The notes under the pieces were generated by a model. The model was not told the DNA's origin. It was given only the letters and a program-made list of their open reading frames with translations, and did not search any database. A DNA stretch of 13,128 nt from the NCBI GenBank assembly GCA_038133505.1, contig JAYPTI010000092.1, positions 1-13,128 of the forward strand. Reading direction: 5' to 3'. Origin of the DNA: JAYQUR01 sp038133505. Lineage in GTDB: Bacteria > Pseudomonadota > Alphaproteobacteria > MPNO01 > UBA830. Shown here piece by piece: positions 5,588 through 13,016 of this stretch; position 1 is the stretch's first letter, and every line of letters starts with the position of its first letter. The position numbers were made by a program, and so were the translations under genes.

Positions 5588-7388
5588 CTTCGGGCCTCAG
5601 ATCCTCCGCCAAGACGCCTTTCGCGCCGTCGACAGCGATGTAGAACGGCCGTTCGCCGGCGGCAAGCGCGTCGAGCGAAGGCGACGGTTCGCCGAGGCGC
5701 TCCCGGTACATCCAGAGGTTCGAAAGCACGCGCTCGATGAAGATGCGGGTCTCGCGCGCGGGGATGCTCTCGATGAACATCAGCGCATCGGCATAGTCGT
5801 TCCGCTCCGCGCGGCGCTGCCATTTCTTGAGGTTACCGGGTCCGCCGTTATAGGCGGCCGCGACCAGCAGCAGATCGCCCTTGATGTGATCGTTCTCCAT
5901 CAGGTGGAGGATGTATTTCTGGCCCAGCGACATGTTCAGCGCCGGGTCGTAGAGCTGGTTCCGGCTGCGGCCGCTGAAACGCTTCTGGGCGATGAAGCCA
6001 GCCGTTGCCGGCATGAGCTGCATCAGACCGCGCGCGCCGGCCGAGCTCTTGGCCCGGGCATTGAACGCCGATTCCTGACGCATGAAGGCGAATATCAGCG
6101 CCCTGTCGACGGTGAAGCCTTCCTTCGGCTTCCAGTTCGGGACCGGATAGAGGGCGGGCGTGCGGGCGACTTTCTCGCTTTCGGGAAGCGCGAGACCTGC
6201 ACGCAGCGAGACCATGGGCAGCGATTCCCGGTCGGCGATCGCCACGAGGGCTTCCGTCAGCTTCGGATCTCCGGTGTGGGCGAGGAAACGGAGTTCGCGT
6301 TCGGCGCGTCTCGTCATTCCCGCTTCGAGAAGCGCCAGTGCGCGGCGCCCGGCATTGAGGTCCGTCACCATCGTCAGCCGATCCGGCGTAAGCCGCGGTG
6401 GCGTCCAGTCGAACGGCGAAGTGTCGCCGAGCCAGCGGCGCGCGACGATGCCGTAAAAGGTGTGCGGTTCTTCGGCCGCCATTCGCAGGAAACGGTTCAC
6501 GCGCTCCGGACGCTTGCCCGTCATGTTCGCGCGTGCCGCCCAGAAGGCCGCTGCGGCATGATCCCAGCCGCTCACGTCGCTCGACTGCGTGACGGCTTCG
6601 AAATGATCGGCCGCGGAGACGTAATCGCCGAGGCGGAAGGCGGAGAGACCCGCTATCCAGTGGGCGTAGGGCAGCTTCGTTCCTGCCCGTTTGGCGGCGA
6701 GGTTCGCGTCCCGATAAGCGATCTTGCTGTCGCCGTGGAAAAACCAGCCAGATGCGATGTGCGTCCGCGCCAGTTCGAGACCTGTCGGGCCGAGTTTGCG
6801 GGCGATGTCCTTTCTGGCGATGTACTTGCCGGCGGACGTCAGCTCGCGGCGCCAGACCATGCGCCGGACCTGCGAGACGATCTGCTTTTCGGCGCTGTGG
6901 ACCGCCCGGTAGCCGCTGTGTTCGATGATCGCCGCGGTTTCGTATGCGGGGAAGAAGCGCTTGTCCGGCCGGACCGGCGCGCGCGCTTTGATCGGCTTCC
7001 GCGTGCGCGCGAGATTGTAGATGCGGCGTGCGTCGGGATGATCCGCGTACTCCTTCATCCACGCGGCGAGCTCGCCGTAGCGGGAGCGGTAATGCGTCGG
7101 ATGGAGATAGCGCTGGGCGAGGACGTGACCCATGAGGATCCTGTCGTCGAGCTTGCGGATGAGCCGGTCGGCAGCCCGCCAGTCGCCGCGTTCCTGGACG
7201 TCGAAGATTTCGCGGTAACGCGCGCGGTCGGAAGGCGACAGGATTTCGGGCACCTGCGCCGCCGCTTCGACCTTCTCTTCGGGCGCTTCCGCGCCGGCCG
7301 GTCCGTGCCAGGCCGCCAGAGATACGATCGCGAGACCGAGTCCAAACGCGCGAACAAGTCGTTGATTCTTCAATCTATTCCCCTGCAT
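5574..7388 (-). CDS. slt: Soluble lytic murein transglycosylase (Slt70-like)
   Basis: A 604-residue exported enzyme that cuts the MurNAc-GlcNAc bond of peptidoglycan with formation of 1,6-anhydroMurNAc. A signal peptide occupies residues 1-33 (basic MQGNRLKNQR, hydrophobic stretch, likely cleavage after GPAGA). Residues about 50-420 form the alpha-superhelical region. The C-terminal SLT domain (about 425-560) has the catalytic Glu439 in FMRQESAFN, then GARGLMQLMPATA (451-463), AAYNGGPGN (511-519) and SIPARETRIFIERV (541-554), all family hallmarks. The ATG at 7388 is placed correctly for the signal peptide. The last 14 bp overlap moaB. An AT-rich block with inverted repeats lies 22-62 bp upstream. 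The uracil-DNA glycosylase gene is upstream on the same strand across a 108-bp gap. Confidence 0.95.
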   Translation of the reverse strand: MQGNRLKNQRLVRAFGLGLAIVSLAAWHGPAGAEAPEEKVEAAAQVPEILSPSDRARYREIFDVQERGDWRAADRLIRKLDDRILMGHVLAQRYLHPTHYRSRYGELAAWMKEYADHPDARRIYNLARTRKPIKARAPVRPDKRFFPAYETAAIIEHSGYRAVHSAEKQIVSQVRRMVWRRELTSAGKYIARKDIARKLGPTGLELARTHIASGWFFHGDSKIAYRDANLAAKRAGTKLPYAHWIAGLSAFRLGDYVSAADHFEAVTQSSDVSGWDHAAAAFWAARANMTGKRPERVNRFLRMAAEEPHTFYGIVARRWLGDTSPFDWTPPRLTPDRLTMVTDLNAGRRALALLEAGMTRRAERELRFLAHTGDPKLTEALVAIADRESLPMVSLRAGLALPESEKVARTPALYPVPNWKPKEGFTVDRALIFAFMRQESAFNARAKSSAGARGLMQLMPATAGFIAQKRFSGRSRNQLYDPALNMSLGQKYILHLMENDHIKGDLLLVAAAYNGGPGNLKKWQRRAERNDYADALMFIESIPARETRIFIERVLSNLWMYRERLGEPSPSLDALAAGERPFYIAVDGAKGVLAEDLRPEDVRN

Positions 7389-7409
7389 GTGCGGGACTAT
7401 TGGACGGAA

Positions 7410-7450
7410 CGCGGTTAATTTTCTGTTATTTCGTTAATAAACGAACCGCG
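7410..7450 (-). promoter_or_regulatory. AT-rich inverted-repeat region upstream of the transglycosylase gene
   Basis: In an otherwise GC-rich window this block is AT-rich. It is bounded by CGCGGTT (7410-7416) and AACCGCG (7444-7450), a perfect 7-bp inverted repeat, and contains TCGTT-AATA-AACGA (7431-7444). It also has TTAA-N7-TTAT at 7415-7429, one base from the CtrA full site TTAA-N7-TTAA. It probably contains the transglycosylase promoter, but no convincing -35/-10 pair is visible. Confidence 0.35.
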
Positions 7451-7474
7451 CCGCACCGGCAAGAAAGGTTAACG

Positions 7475-7494
7475 GCCTTCGCGGCCGCCAAGGC
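7475..7494 (-). terminator. Candidate terminator of the uracil-DNA glycosylase gene
   Basis: Just past the glycosylase stop, GCCTT and AAGGC flank a self-complementary GCGGCCGC core, giving a hairpin with a C-C mismatch. Reading on the minus strand, it is followed by GTTAACCTTTCTT, only a weak T-rich tract. Consistent with an imperfect intrinsic terminator; not proven. Confidence 0.35.
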
Positions 7495-7496
7495 GG

Positions 7497-8372
7497 TCAG
7501 TCGGCAAGTTCGGAGAGTCGGCGGCGTATTTCAAGCAGGTCCTGCCACGTTTCGCGCTTCTGCGCTGGTTGCCGCAACAGGTACGCGGGGTGCAGCAGCG
7601 CCCGCGCCGGCACCGAAACGCCGGAGCCGGAATCGTAGGTCAGCCAGCGGCCGCGCAGCCGCATGATGCCTTCCTGCCGGCGCAACAGGGTCTTGGCCGC
7701 GGTTCCTCCGACGGGGACGACAATCTTCGGGCTCGCGAGAGCGATGTGACGTTCGAGAAACGGCAGGCAGGCCGCGATTTCGGCATCGGTCGGATTGCGG
7801 TTTCCAGGCGGCCGCCAAGGCAGGATGTTGCTTATATAGGTCTGCGTCCGGTCGAGCCCGATCGCTTCCAGCATCTTGTCGAGCAGCCGTCCCGCGGGCC
7901 CGACGAAGGGCAGGCCCTGGCGATCCTCTTCCGCGCCCGGCGCTTCGCCGATGAACATCAGGTTGGTGCCAGGAGTGCCGTCCGCGAACACGAAGTTCGT
8001 GGCCGTCTCCTTCAGCGGGCAGCCGTCGAAGGCCTCGAATGCGGCGCGCAGCTCGTCGAGCGTAGACGCGGCAGCAGCAATTTCCTGGGCGGTCTGGACA
8101 GCGGCGGAACGGGACTGCAGCGGCGGCGTCGCGCTCGCGGGCGCGCCCGGCGCGAGGCCCTGCTGCATTTCCGCGACGAGATGCGGCGCACGGAGGGCAC
8201 GGCTTTCCGGTTCGGCCGAGGCGGCGGGAACAAGCGACGTTTCGGGGGCGGACGCGAAGCGGTCGACCGGCACATCGCCGATCGTTTCGTCGGCACCCGC
8301 ATCGATGTACCACGCCAGCAGCGCCCGCCGCGCGAGGTCCCGATCGTCGCCCGAGAGGGTTGCTTCGCTCAT
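7497..8372 (-). CDS. Family 4-type uracil-DNA glycosylase with incomplete iron-sulfur cysteine set
   Basis: A 291-residue protein that should remove uracil from DNA to start base-excision repair. The catalytic core (about 105-291) has the family motif GEAPGAEEDRQGLPFVGPAG (142-161), SNILPWRPPGNRNPTDAEIA (181-200) and HPAYLLR (261-267). The first about 100 residues are an Ala/Pro-rich, low-complexity extension. Classic family 4 enzymes bind a 4Fe-4S cluster with four cysteines. Here only Cys118 (GCPLK) and Cys202 (AACLPF) align; the CxxCPL cysteine is Asp-like (FDGC) and the NVVKC-type cysteine is Trp186 (ILPW). The cluster may therefore be absent or bound differently. The ATG at 8372 is divergent from the ETF-QO gene, with 83 bp between starts, and the two share a palindrome in the gap. 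Confidence 0.88.
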   Translation of the reverse strand: MSEATLSGDDRDLARRALLAWYIDAGADETIGDVPVDRFASAPETSLVPAASAEPESRALRAPHLVAEMQQGLAPGAPASATPPLQSRSAAVQTAQEIAAAASTLDELRAAFEAFDGCPLKETATNFVFADGTPGTNLMFIGEAPGAEEDRQGLPFVGPAGRLLDKMLEAIGLDRTQTYISNILPWRPPGNRNPTDAEIAACLPFLERHIALASPKIVVPVGGTAAKTLLRRQEGIMRLRGRWLTYDSGSGVSVPARALLHPAYLLRQPAQKRETWQDLLEIRRRLSELAD

Positions 8373-8390
8373 GACCCGAACCTACCCGAA

Positions 8391-8428
8391 TCCGGCATTT
8401 GTGGATATGCCGGAGCGCCGTGCTATAC
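8391..8428 (+). promoter_or_regulatory. ETF-QO promoter with a perfect palindrome over the -35 region
   Basis: TTGTGG (8399-8404), an 18-bp spacer and CTATAC (8423-8428) form a sigma-70-like promoter, predicting a transcript start near 8435 and a leader of about 20 nt. TCCGGCAT (8391-8398) and ATGCCGGA (8407-8414) make a perfect 8+8 inverted repeat that brackets the -35 box and enters the spacer, where a repressor would block polymerase. The same element lies 19-42 bp upstream of the divergent glycosylase start, so one regulator could affect both genes. The repeat is seen directly; the regulator is unknown. Confidence 0.5.
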
Positions 8429-8455
8429 ACGTGAAAGGCAAATACGGAGCGCGAC

Positions 8456-10090
8456 ATGGAACGGGAATCGATGGAATTCGACGTCGTGATCGTCGGCGCC
8501 GGGCCGTCCGGGCTCGCCGCCGCGATCAGGTTGCGTCAGCTCGCCGAGGAGGCCGGTCGCGAGATTTCCGTCTGCGTGCTCGAGAAGGGGTCGGAAGCCG
8601 GCGCTCACATTCTATCCGGTGCGGTGATGGAGCCGCGAGCGCTCGCCGAGCTGTTTCTCGACTGGCAGGAGAGGGGCGCGCCGCTCAACACGCCGGTTGC
8701 CCAGGACAAGTTCCAGCTCCTGACGAAGACCGGCGCCATCACGCTGCCGACGCCGCCGCAGATGAACAACCACGGCAACTACATCGTCAGCCTCGGCAAC
8801 GTCTGCCGCTGGCTCGCCGAACAGGCGGAGGGGATGGGGGTCGAGGTGTTCCCGGGCTTCGCGGCGGCGGAGGTCCTGTACCGCGACGACGGCAGCGTGA
8901 AGGGCGTCGCGACGGGCGACATGGGGATCGGCAAGGACGGCGAGCAGACGGCCAACTACCAGCCCGGTTACGAGCTTCACGCCCGCCAGACGATCTTCGC
9001 CGAGGGCTGCCGCGGCTCTCTGACAAAGACCCTGTTCGAAACGTTCGGCCTCCGCGACGGGGTCGACCCGCAGACCTACGGCATCGGCATCAAGGAGCTG
9101 TGGGAGATCGACCCGGAGAAGCACCATCCGGGGCGCGTCGTGCACACGATCGGCTGGCCGCTCGACACGTCGACCTACGGCGGATCGTTCCTCTATCACC
9201 TCGAAGACAACCAGGTCGCCGTCGGTTTCGTGATCGGGCTCGACTACACCAATCCGCATTTGAGCCCGTTCGATGAGTTCCAACGCTTCAAGACTCATCC
9301 CGCGGTGCGCCCGACGTTCGAGGGCGGACGCCGCATCGCCTACGGCGCGCGCGCGATCAACGAGGGCGGCTTCCAGTCCGTGCCGAAGCTCACCTTTCCG
9401 GGCGGCGTCCTGGTCGGGTGCGCGGCCGGCTTCCTCAACGTCCCCAAGATCAAGGGCAGCCATACCGCGATGAAGTCCGGCATGCTTGCCGCCGAAGCGG
9501 TGTTCGCCGCGCTCGGCGAAGAGGACGGCCCGGCCGAGGCGACGGCCTACGAGACGGCGCTCAAGGCGAGCTGGGTATGGGACGAGCTGCGGCGCGTCCG
9601 CAACATTCGCCCGTCGTTCCGCTGGGGGTTGTGGGGCGGGCTGATCTACTCCGCGATCGATACCTATCTGTTCCGCGGGCGCGCGCCATGGACCTTCCGG
9701 CAGCATTCCGATCACGACCGTCTGCGAAAGGCCGCGGACGCGCCCAAAATCGAATATCCGAAGCCCGACAACGAGGTGAGTTTCGACCGCCTGTCGTCGG
9801 TCTTCATCTCAAATACCAATCACGAAGAGGATCAGCCCGCCCATCTCAAGCTGGCCGATCCCGACAAGGCGATCAGCGTCAATCTGGCGCTCTACGACGC
9901 GCCCGAGCAGCGCTATTGTCCCGCCGGCGTCTACGAGATCTTCCGCGAGGACGACGGCTCGAACCCGCGGCTGCAGATCAACGCCCAGAACTGCGTTCAC
10001 TGCAAAACCTGCGACATCAAGGACCCGACCCAGAACATCAACTGGGTTGTTCCCGAAGGCGGCGGCGGGCCGAACTACCCCAACATGTGA
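8456..10090 (+). CDS. Electron transfer flavoprotein-ubiquinone oxidoreductase (ETF-QO)
   Basis: A 544-residue membrane-associated flavo-iron-sulfur enzyme that takes electrons from reduced ETF (fed by acyl-CoA and amino-acid dehydrogenases) and reduces ubiquinone. The N-terminal FAD site is VVIVGAGPSGLAAAIRL (10-26), and GSEAGAHILSGAVMEPRAL follows in the usual place. The ubiquinone-binding/central region contains GNYIVSLGNVCRWLAEQAE and VGCAAGFLNVPKIKGSHTA. The C-terminal 4Fe-4S cluster ligands are Cys488 (RYCPAG) and Cys513, Cys516, Cys519 (CVHCKTC), followed by DIKDPTQNINW, identical in kind to mitochondrial ETF-QO. All key residues are present and the length is normal. GGAG at 8446-8449 lies 6 nt before the ATG at 8456. 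The internal ATG at codon 6 is possible but less well spaced. No ETF subunit genes lie in the window. Confidence 0.97.
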   Translation: MERESMEFDVVIVGAGPSGLAAAIRLRQLAEEAGREISVCVLEKGSEAGAHILSGAVMEPRALAELFLDWQERGAPLNTPVAQDKFQLLTKTGAITLPTPPQMNNHGNYIVSLGNVCRWLAEQAEGMGVEVFPGFAAAEVLYRDDGSVKGVATGDMGIGKDGEQTANYQPGYELHARQTIFAEGCRGSLTKTLFETFGLRDGVDPQTYGIGIKELWEIDPEKHHPGRVVHTIGWPLDTSTYGGSFLYHLEDNQVAVGFVIGLDYTNPHLSPFDEFQRFKTHPAVRPTFEGGRRIAYGARAINEGGFQSVPKLTFPGGVLVGCAAGFLNVPKIKGSHTAMKSGMLAAEAVFAALGEEDGPAEATAYETALKASWVWDELRRVRNIRPSFRWGLWGGLIYSAIDTYLFRGRAPWTFRQHSDHDRLRKAADAPKIEYPKPDNEVSFDRLSSVFISNTNHEEDQPAHLKLADPDKAISVNLALYDAPEQRYCPAGVYEIFREDDGSNPRLQINAQNCVHCKTCDIKDPTQNINWVVPEGGGGPNYPNM

Positions 10091-10142
10091 CCGGCCCGGT
10101 TTCCGGATCGGGAGCCCGTCGTCACGAGTACGTCATCTTGCG

Positions 10143-10176
10143 TTTAACTGTTTGTGGGAAAATCCTATATAAACAG
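10143..10176 (+). promoter_or_regulatory. Promoter of the TPR-ispE operon
   Basis: TTTAAC (10143-10148), a 17-bp spacer and TATATA (10166-10171) form a good sigma-70-like promoter in an AT-rich island inside GC-rich sequence. CTGTTT (10148-10153) and AAACAG (10171-10176) form a 6-bp inverted repeat across the spacer and -10, a possible operator. The predicted start is near 10178, leaving a leader of about 114 nt before the ATG at 10292. Confidence 0.5.
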
Positions 10177-10191
10177 GACAGCGCCGGTTGG

Positions 10192-10264
10192 GCCCGGGCC
10201 GCGAGCGGTTCCGGGCTTTTCGCGGGTTTCCGGGAGAAATCCGCCGGCCCGGCCCGGCGCGGGC
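10192..10264 (+). terminator. Structured leader: terminator-like hairpin followed by two more hairpins
   Basis: Hairpin 1 pairs GCCCGG (10192-10197) with CCGGGC (10211-10216), extended inside by CCGC/GCGG, and is followed at once by TTTT (10217-10220), as in an intrinsic terminator. Hairpin 2 pairs GCGGGTTTC (10222-10230) with GAAATCCGC (10236-10244): nine pairs, one of them G-U, and a 5-nt loop. Hairpin 3 pairs GCCCG (10252-10256) with CGGGC (10260-10264). The GGCCCGG-type repeats near 10191 and 10246 could also pair with each other, giving alternative folds. It could end ETF-QO transcripts (stop 10090) or act as an attenuator for the TPR-ispE operon. Structures are read by eye; no energies were computed. 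Confidence 0.45.
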
Positions 10265-10291
10265 AGGCAGCAACGACGGAGCAGGTACGTC

Positions 10292-12067
10292 ATGGACCTT
10301 GGGACCGGGTTCCCAAACAAAGCGCTGATTGCGGCTATGGCGGCTCTGATCGCGACGTCCGGCTGCGGCACGTCGGCGGATTCCGGAGAAACGCCGGTCC
10401 TCAATTCCATCGTCGCGGACTCGGTTGGCGCCGCGCCCGGGGGCAAGCCCCTGCTGGCCGGGGCGTCCGGGTTCGGCAACTATCTTGCCGGCCGCTACGC
10501 CATGAAGAACCGGGACTTTTCCGCCGCGTCCGATCTTCTGAAACGGGCGCTCGAAGTCGATCCGACGGATACGCCGCTGCTGCGGCGGGCGTTCATCGCG
10601 AAAATTTCCGACGGCAACGTCGACGATGCCGTCGCCATGGCGCGCCTCATCGTCGATCGGGAGGGCAATACGCCCATCGCCCGGCTTGCGCTTGTGGTCG
10701 GCGCAATCAAGCGGGGCGACTTCGCGACCGCGGAAGCCGAACTCGGGAAGTTCCCCGATCGCGGTTTCAGCGGTTTCATGAAGCCGCTGCTGCAGGCCTG
10801 GACGCTGGTCGGTCTCGGTCGCGGGGCCGAGGCGATCGCCGCGCTGGAACCGCTGAAGGGTCAATCCGGCCTTCGCGTCCTCTACGAACTTCACGCGGCC
10901 CTCGTGTCGGATCTCGCCGGGCGGAGCGACGACGCGGTTGGGCACTACGAACTCGCGCGCGACAACGCGCGGCGTGCGACGCTGCGGGTCGTCCAGGGGC
11001 TCGGGCGGCACTACGAGGTTGCGGGCGATACGGACAAAGCTAGGGCACTCTATCAGTCCTACCTCGGCGAGAACCCCGATTCCGTCGTGCTCCAGCCTGC
11101 CTTGAAGCGGCTGGAGAAGGGCGAAAAACCGCCGCTTCTCGTTGCGACGCCGCAGGAGGGCATCGCAGAGGCGCTGTTCAATATCGCAAGCACGATGACG
11201 CGCGAAAATTCGGCGCAGCTCGCGCTGATCTACGGCCGCCTGGCGACCTATCTGCGCGGCGAGTTCGATCTTGCGGACATGCTTGTCGCGGGCCTTCTGG
11301 AATCGATGGATCGGCATGCCGATGCCGCCGCCGTTTACGGCAAGATCGCGCCTGCCTCGCCGCTCTACTGGTCGGCGCAGCTGCGGATTGCCGGCAACTT
11401 CGAGGCGATGGATCGCGACGAAGATGCGATCGTGCTCCTCCGGAAACTAGCCGCCGAGTTTCCCGACCGGCCGGATCCGCTGGTCAGCCTCGGCGACATC
11501 TTCCGGTCGAAAAAGCGCTACGACGAATCCGTCGACGCCTACGACCGCGCGTTCAAGGTGATCGGGGATATCGACCAGCGTCACTGGACGCTTCTCTATT
11601 CGCGCGGGATATCGCTGGAAAGGTCCAATCGCTGGCCGCGGGCCGAGCAGGATTTCCGGAAGGCGCTCGAATTCAATCCCGAGCAGCCCTACGTCCTGAA
11701 CTATCTCGGCTATTCCTGGGTGGATCAGGGGATAAATCTCGAGGAGGCGCGGCGCATGATCGAACGCGCCGTCGAGCTGCGTCCGGACGACGGCTACATC
11801 GTCGACAGTCTCGGATGGGTGCTGTATCGCCTTCGCGACTTCAATGGCGCGGTCGAGCGGCTTGAGCGCGCCGTCGAGTTGCGGCCGCAGGACCCGACGA
11901 TCAACGATCATCTCGGCGATGCATACTGGCGGGTCGGCCGCCGCAACGAGGCCCGCTTCCAGTGGATGCGGGCGCTGGCGCTCAAGCCCGATGCGGAACA
12001 TATCCCCGGTATCGAGAAAAAGCTCCGCGACGGACTTCCCGCCGGACGCGCCGAAAGGGACAGCTGA
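10292..12067 (+). CDS. TPR-repeat protein, probable lipoprotein
   Basis: From the ATG at 10292 the product is 591 residues. The N-terminus MDLGTGFPNKALIAAMAALIATSGC reads as a signal peptide with Cys25 as a possible lipidation site; the lipobox TSGC is not canonical at position -3. The rest is made of helical TPR-like repeats: a degenerate set from about residue 55 (AGRYAMKNRDFSAASDLLKR) and clear ones near the C-terminus (about 466-499, 500-533, 534-567) such as LGYSWVDQGINLEEARRMIE and LGDAYWRVGRRNEARFQWMR. TPR proteins act as assembly scaffolds; the partner is unknown. GGAG at 10278-10281 lies 10 nt before the ATG. A GTG at 10154 would add a poor 46-residue extension running through the promoter and hairpins, so it is rejected. 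ispE follows after 10 bp and is probably co-transcribed. Confidence 0.88.
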   Translation: MDLGTGFPNKALIAAMAALIATSGCGTSADSGETPVLNSIVADSVGAAPGGKPLLAGASGFGNYLAGRYAMKNRDFSAASDLLKRALEVDPTDTPLLRRAFIAKISDGNVDDAVAMARLIVDREGNTPIARLALVVGAIKRGDFATAEAELGKFPDRGFSGFMKPLLQAWTLVGLGRGAEAIAALEPLKGQSGLRVLYELHAALVSDLAGRSDDAVGHYELARDNARRATLRVVQGLGRHYEVAGDTDKARALYQSYLGENPDSVVLQPALKRLEKGEKPPLLVATPQEGIAEALFNIASTMTRENSAQLALIYGRLATYLRGEFDLADMLVAGLLESMDRHADAAAVYGKIAPASPLYWSAQLRIAGNFEAMDRDEDAIVLLRKLAAEFPDRPDPLVSLGDIFRSKKRYDESVDAYDRAFKVIGDIDQRHWTLLYSRGISLERSNRWPRAEQDFRKALEFNPEQPYVLNYLGYSWVDQGINLEEARRMIERAVELRPDDGYIVDSLGWVLYRLRDFNGAVERLERAVELRPQDPTINDHLGDAYWRVGRRNEARFQWMRALALKPDAEHIPGIEKKLRDGLPAGRAERDS

Positions 12068-12077
12068 GACCGCGCAC

Positions 12078-12992
12078 ATGTCTGCGACGGATCGGGATAC
12101 GCGCCTCTCGCTCGACGCCCCCGCGAAGATCAATCTGTTTCTCCATGTCGTCGGCCGCCGCGACGACGGCTATCACCTGCTCGACAGCGCGATTGCGTTC
12201 GCCGGTGTCGGCGACAGGCTATCGGTCTCGCCCGGCGACGATCTGACGTTGGATATATCCGGCCCCTTCGCCGAAACGCTGATCGGCGACCGGGAGGACA
12301 ATCTCGTCCTGCGCGCGGCACGTGCCCTGCGCGACGCCGGGGCAGTCGCAGGCGGCGCAAGGCTATCCCTCGACAAACGGCTGCCGGTCGCTTCCGGCAT
12401 CGGCGGCGGCTCTGCCGATGCGGCGGCGGCGCTCAGGCTGCTCGCGCGTCTGTGGAGCGTGCCTGAAGAGGTCGCGACCGGGCTCGCCGTCGAACTGGGC
12501 GCTGACGTTCCCGTCTGTCTGCGTTCGGCACCCGCCCGCGTCGGCGGGATCGGGGACTCGATCGATCCCCTGGGTCCGTTGCCCGCGTGCGGCGTCGTCC
12601 TCGCGAACGCGGGTGAGGGGGTGTCCACCCCTGCCGTCTTCGCCGCGCGACCGGGCGGCTTTTCCGACCCCGACCCGGCTGCCTGGAGGCCGACGTCGTC
12701 CTTTTCCGATCTTATCGAACTGCTCCGCGGGACGCGGAACGACCTTGCCGACGCAGCGCGGTCCGTTTCGCCCGCCATCGGCAACGTCATCGCTGCGTTG
12801 GAGGGGACTCCCGGGTGCGGCATCGCCCGCCTGTCCGGAAGCGGCGGCACCTGTTTCGCACTGTACGAAACAGTCGACGCGGCTAAGGCGGCAGCCGAAG
12901 GACTGGCGGCGGCGCGCCCCGCATGGTGGGTGCAGGCCACCCGGTTTCTGGAGACAGCCCCCGCGATCCGGGAGAGGCATCGGCCCGTTTGA
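12078..12992 (+). CDS. ispE: 4-diphosphocytidyl-2-C-methyl-D-erythritol kinase
   Basis: IspE phosphorylates the 2-hydroxyl of CDP-methylerythritol with ATP in the non-mevalonate (MEP) pathway for isoprenoid precursors; it is a cytoplasmic GHMP-family kinase. The 304-residue product shows the substrate-binding APAKINLFLHVVGRRDDGYH (14-33), with the expected Lys17, the glycine-rich ATP loop LPVASGIGGGSADAAAAL (102-119), GADVPVCL (141-148) with the catalytic Asp143, and the C-terminal GHMP motif ARLSGSGGTCFALY (250-263). The extension past residue 290 is short. The ATG at 12078 is 10 bp after the TPR stop; GAGA at 12065-12068 is a weak ribosome-binding site, so translational coupling is likely. 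It converges on the partial gene at the right edge with a 15-bp gap. Confidence 0.96.
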   Translation: MSATDRDTRLSLDAPAKINLFLHVVGRRDDGYHLLDSAIAFAGVGDRLSVSPGDDLTLDISGPFAETLIGDREDNLVLRAARALRDAGAVAGGARLSLDKRLPVASGIGGGSADAAAALRLLARLWSVPEEVATGLAVELGADVPVCLRSAPARVGGIGDSIDPLGPLPACGVVLANAGEGVSTPAVFAARPGGFSDPDPAAWRPTSSFSDLIELLRGTRNDLADAARSVSPAIGNVIAALEGTPGCGIARLSGSGGTCFALYETVDAAKAAAEGLAAARPAWWVQATRFLETAPAIRERHRPV

Positions 12993-13000
12993 CGGCGGCG

Positions 13001-13016
13001 CGGCGCATCAGCGCCG
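13001..13016. terminator. Perfect hairpin in the gap between ispE and the convergent right-edge gene
   Basis: CGGCGC-ATCA-GCGCCG is a perfect 6-bp stem with a 4-nt loop. The loop holds the stop codon of the minus-strand gene (TCA on the plus strand at 13008-13010). It lies 8 bp after the ispE stop. There is no T-run on either strand, so it may only stabilise 3' ends or end transcription weakly. Confidence 0.3.

Noticed and set aside
5322..7418. A 698-codon plus-strand open frame opposite moaB and the transglycosylase gene
   Set aside because: It is antisense to two well-recognised genes with intact catalytic motifs, its product is Arg/Ala/Gly-rich with no domain, and long antisense frames are expected at this GC content.
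8612..9715. A 367-codon minus-strand open frame inside the ETF-QO gene
   Set aside because: It is a shadow of ETF-QO, whose FAD and iron-sulfur motifs are intact; no family resemblance is visible in the antisense product.
10092..10118. Small GC palindromes (CCGG-TTT-CCGG and CGGG-AG-CCCG) right after the ETF-QO stop
   Set aside because: They lack a T-run and are too short to call as a terminator in GC-rich DNA.
10154..10291. GTG start at 10154 for the TPR protein
   Set aside because: It would put the promoter and all three hairpins inside the coding sequence and hide the signal peptide; the ATG at 10292 has GGAG at a suitable distance.
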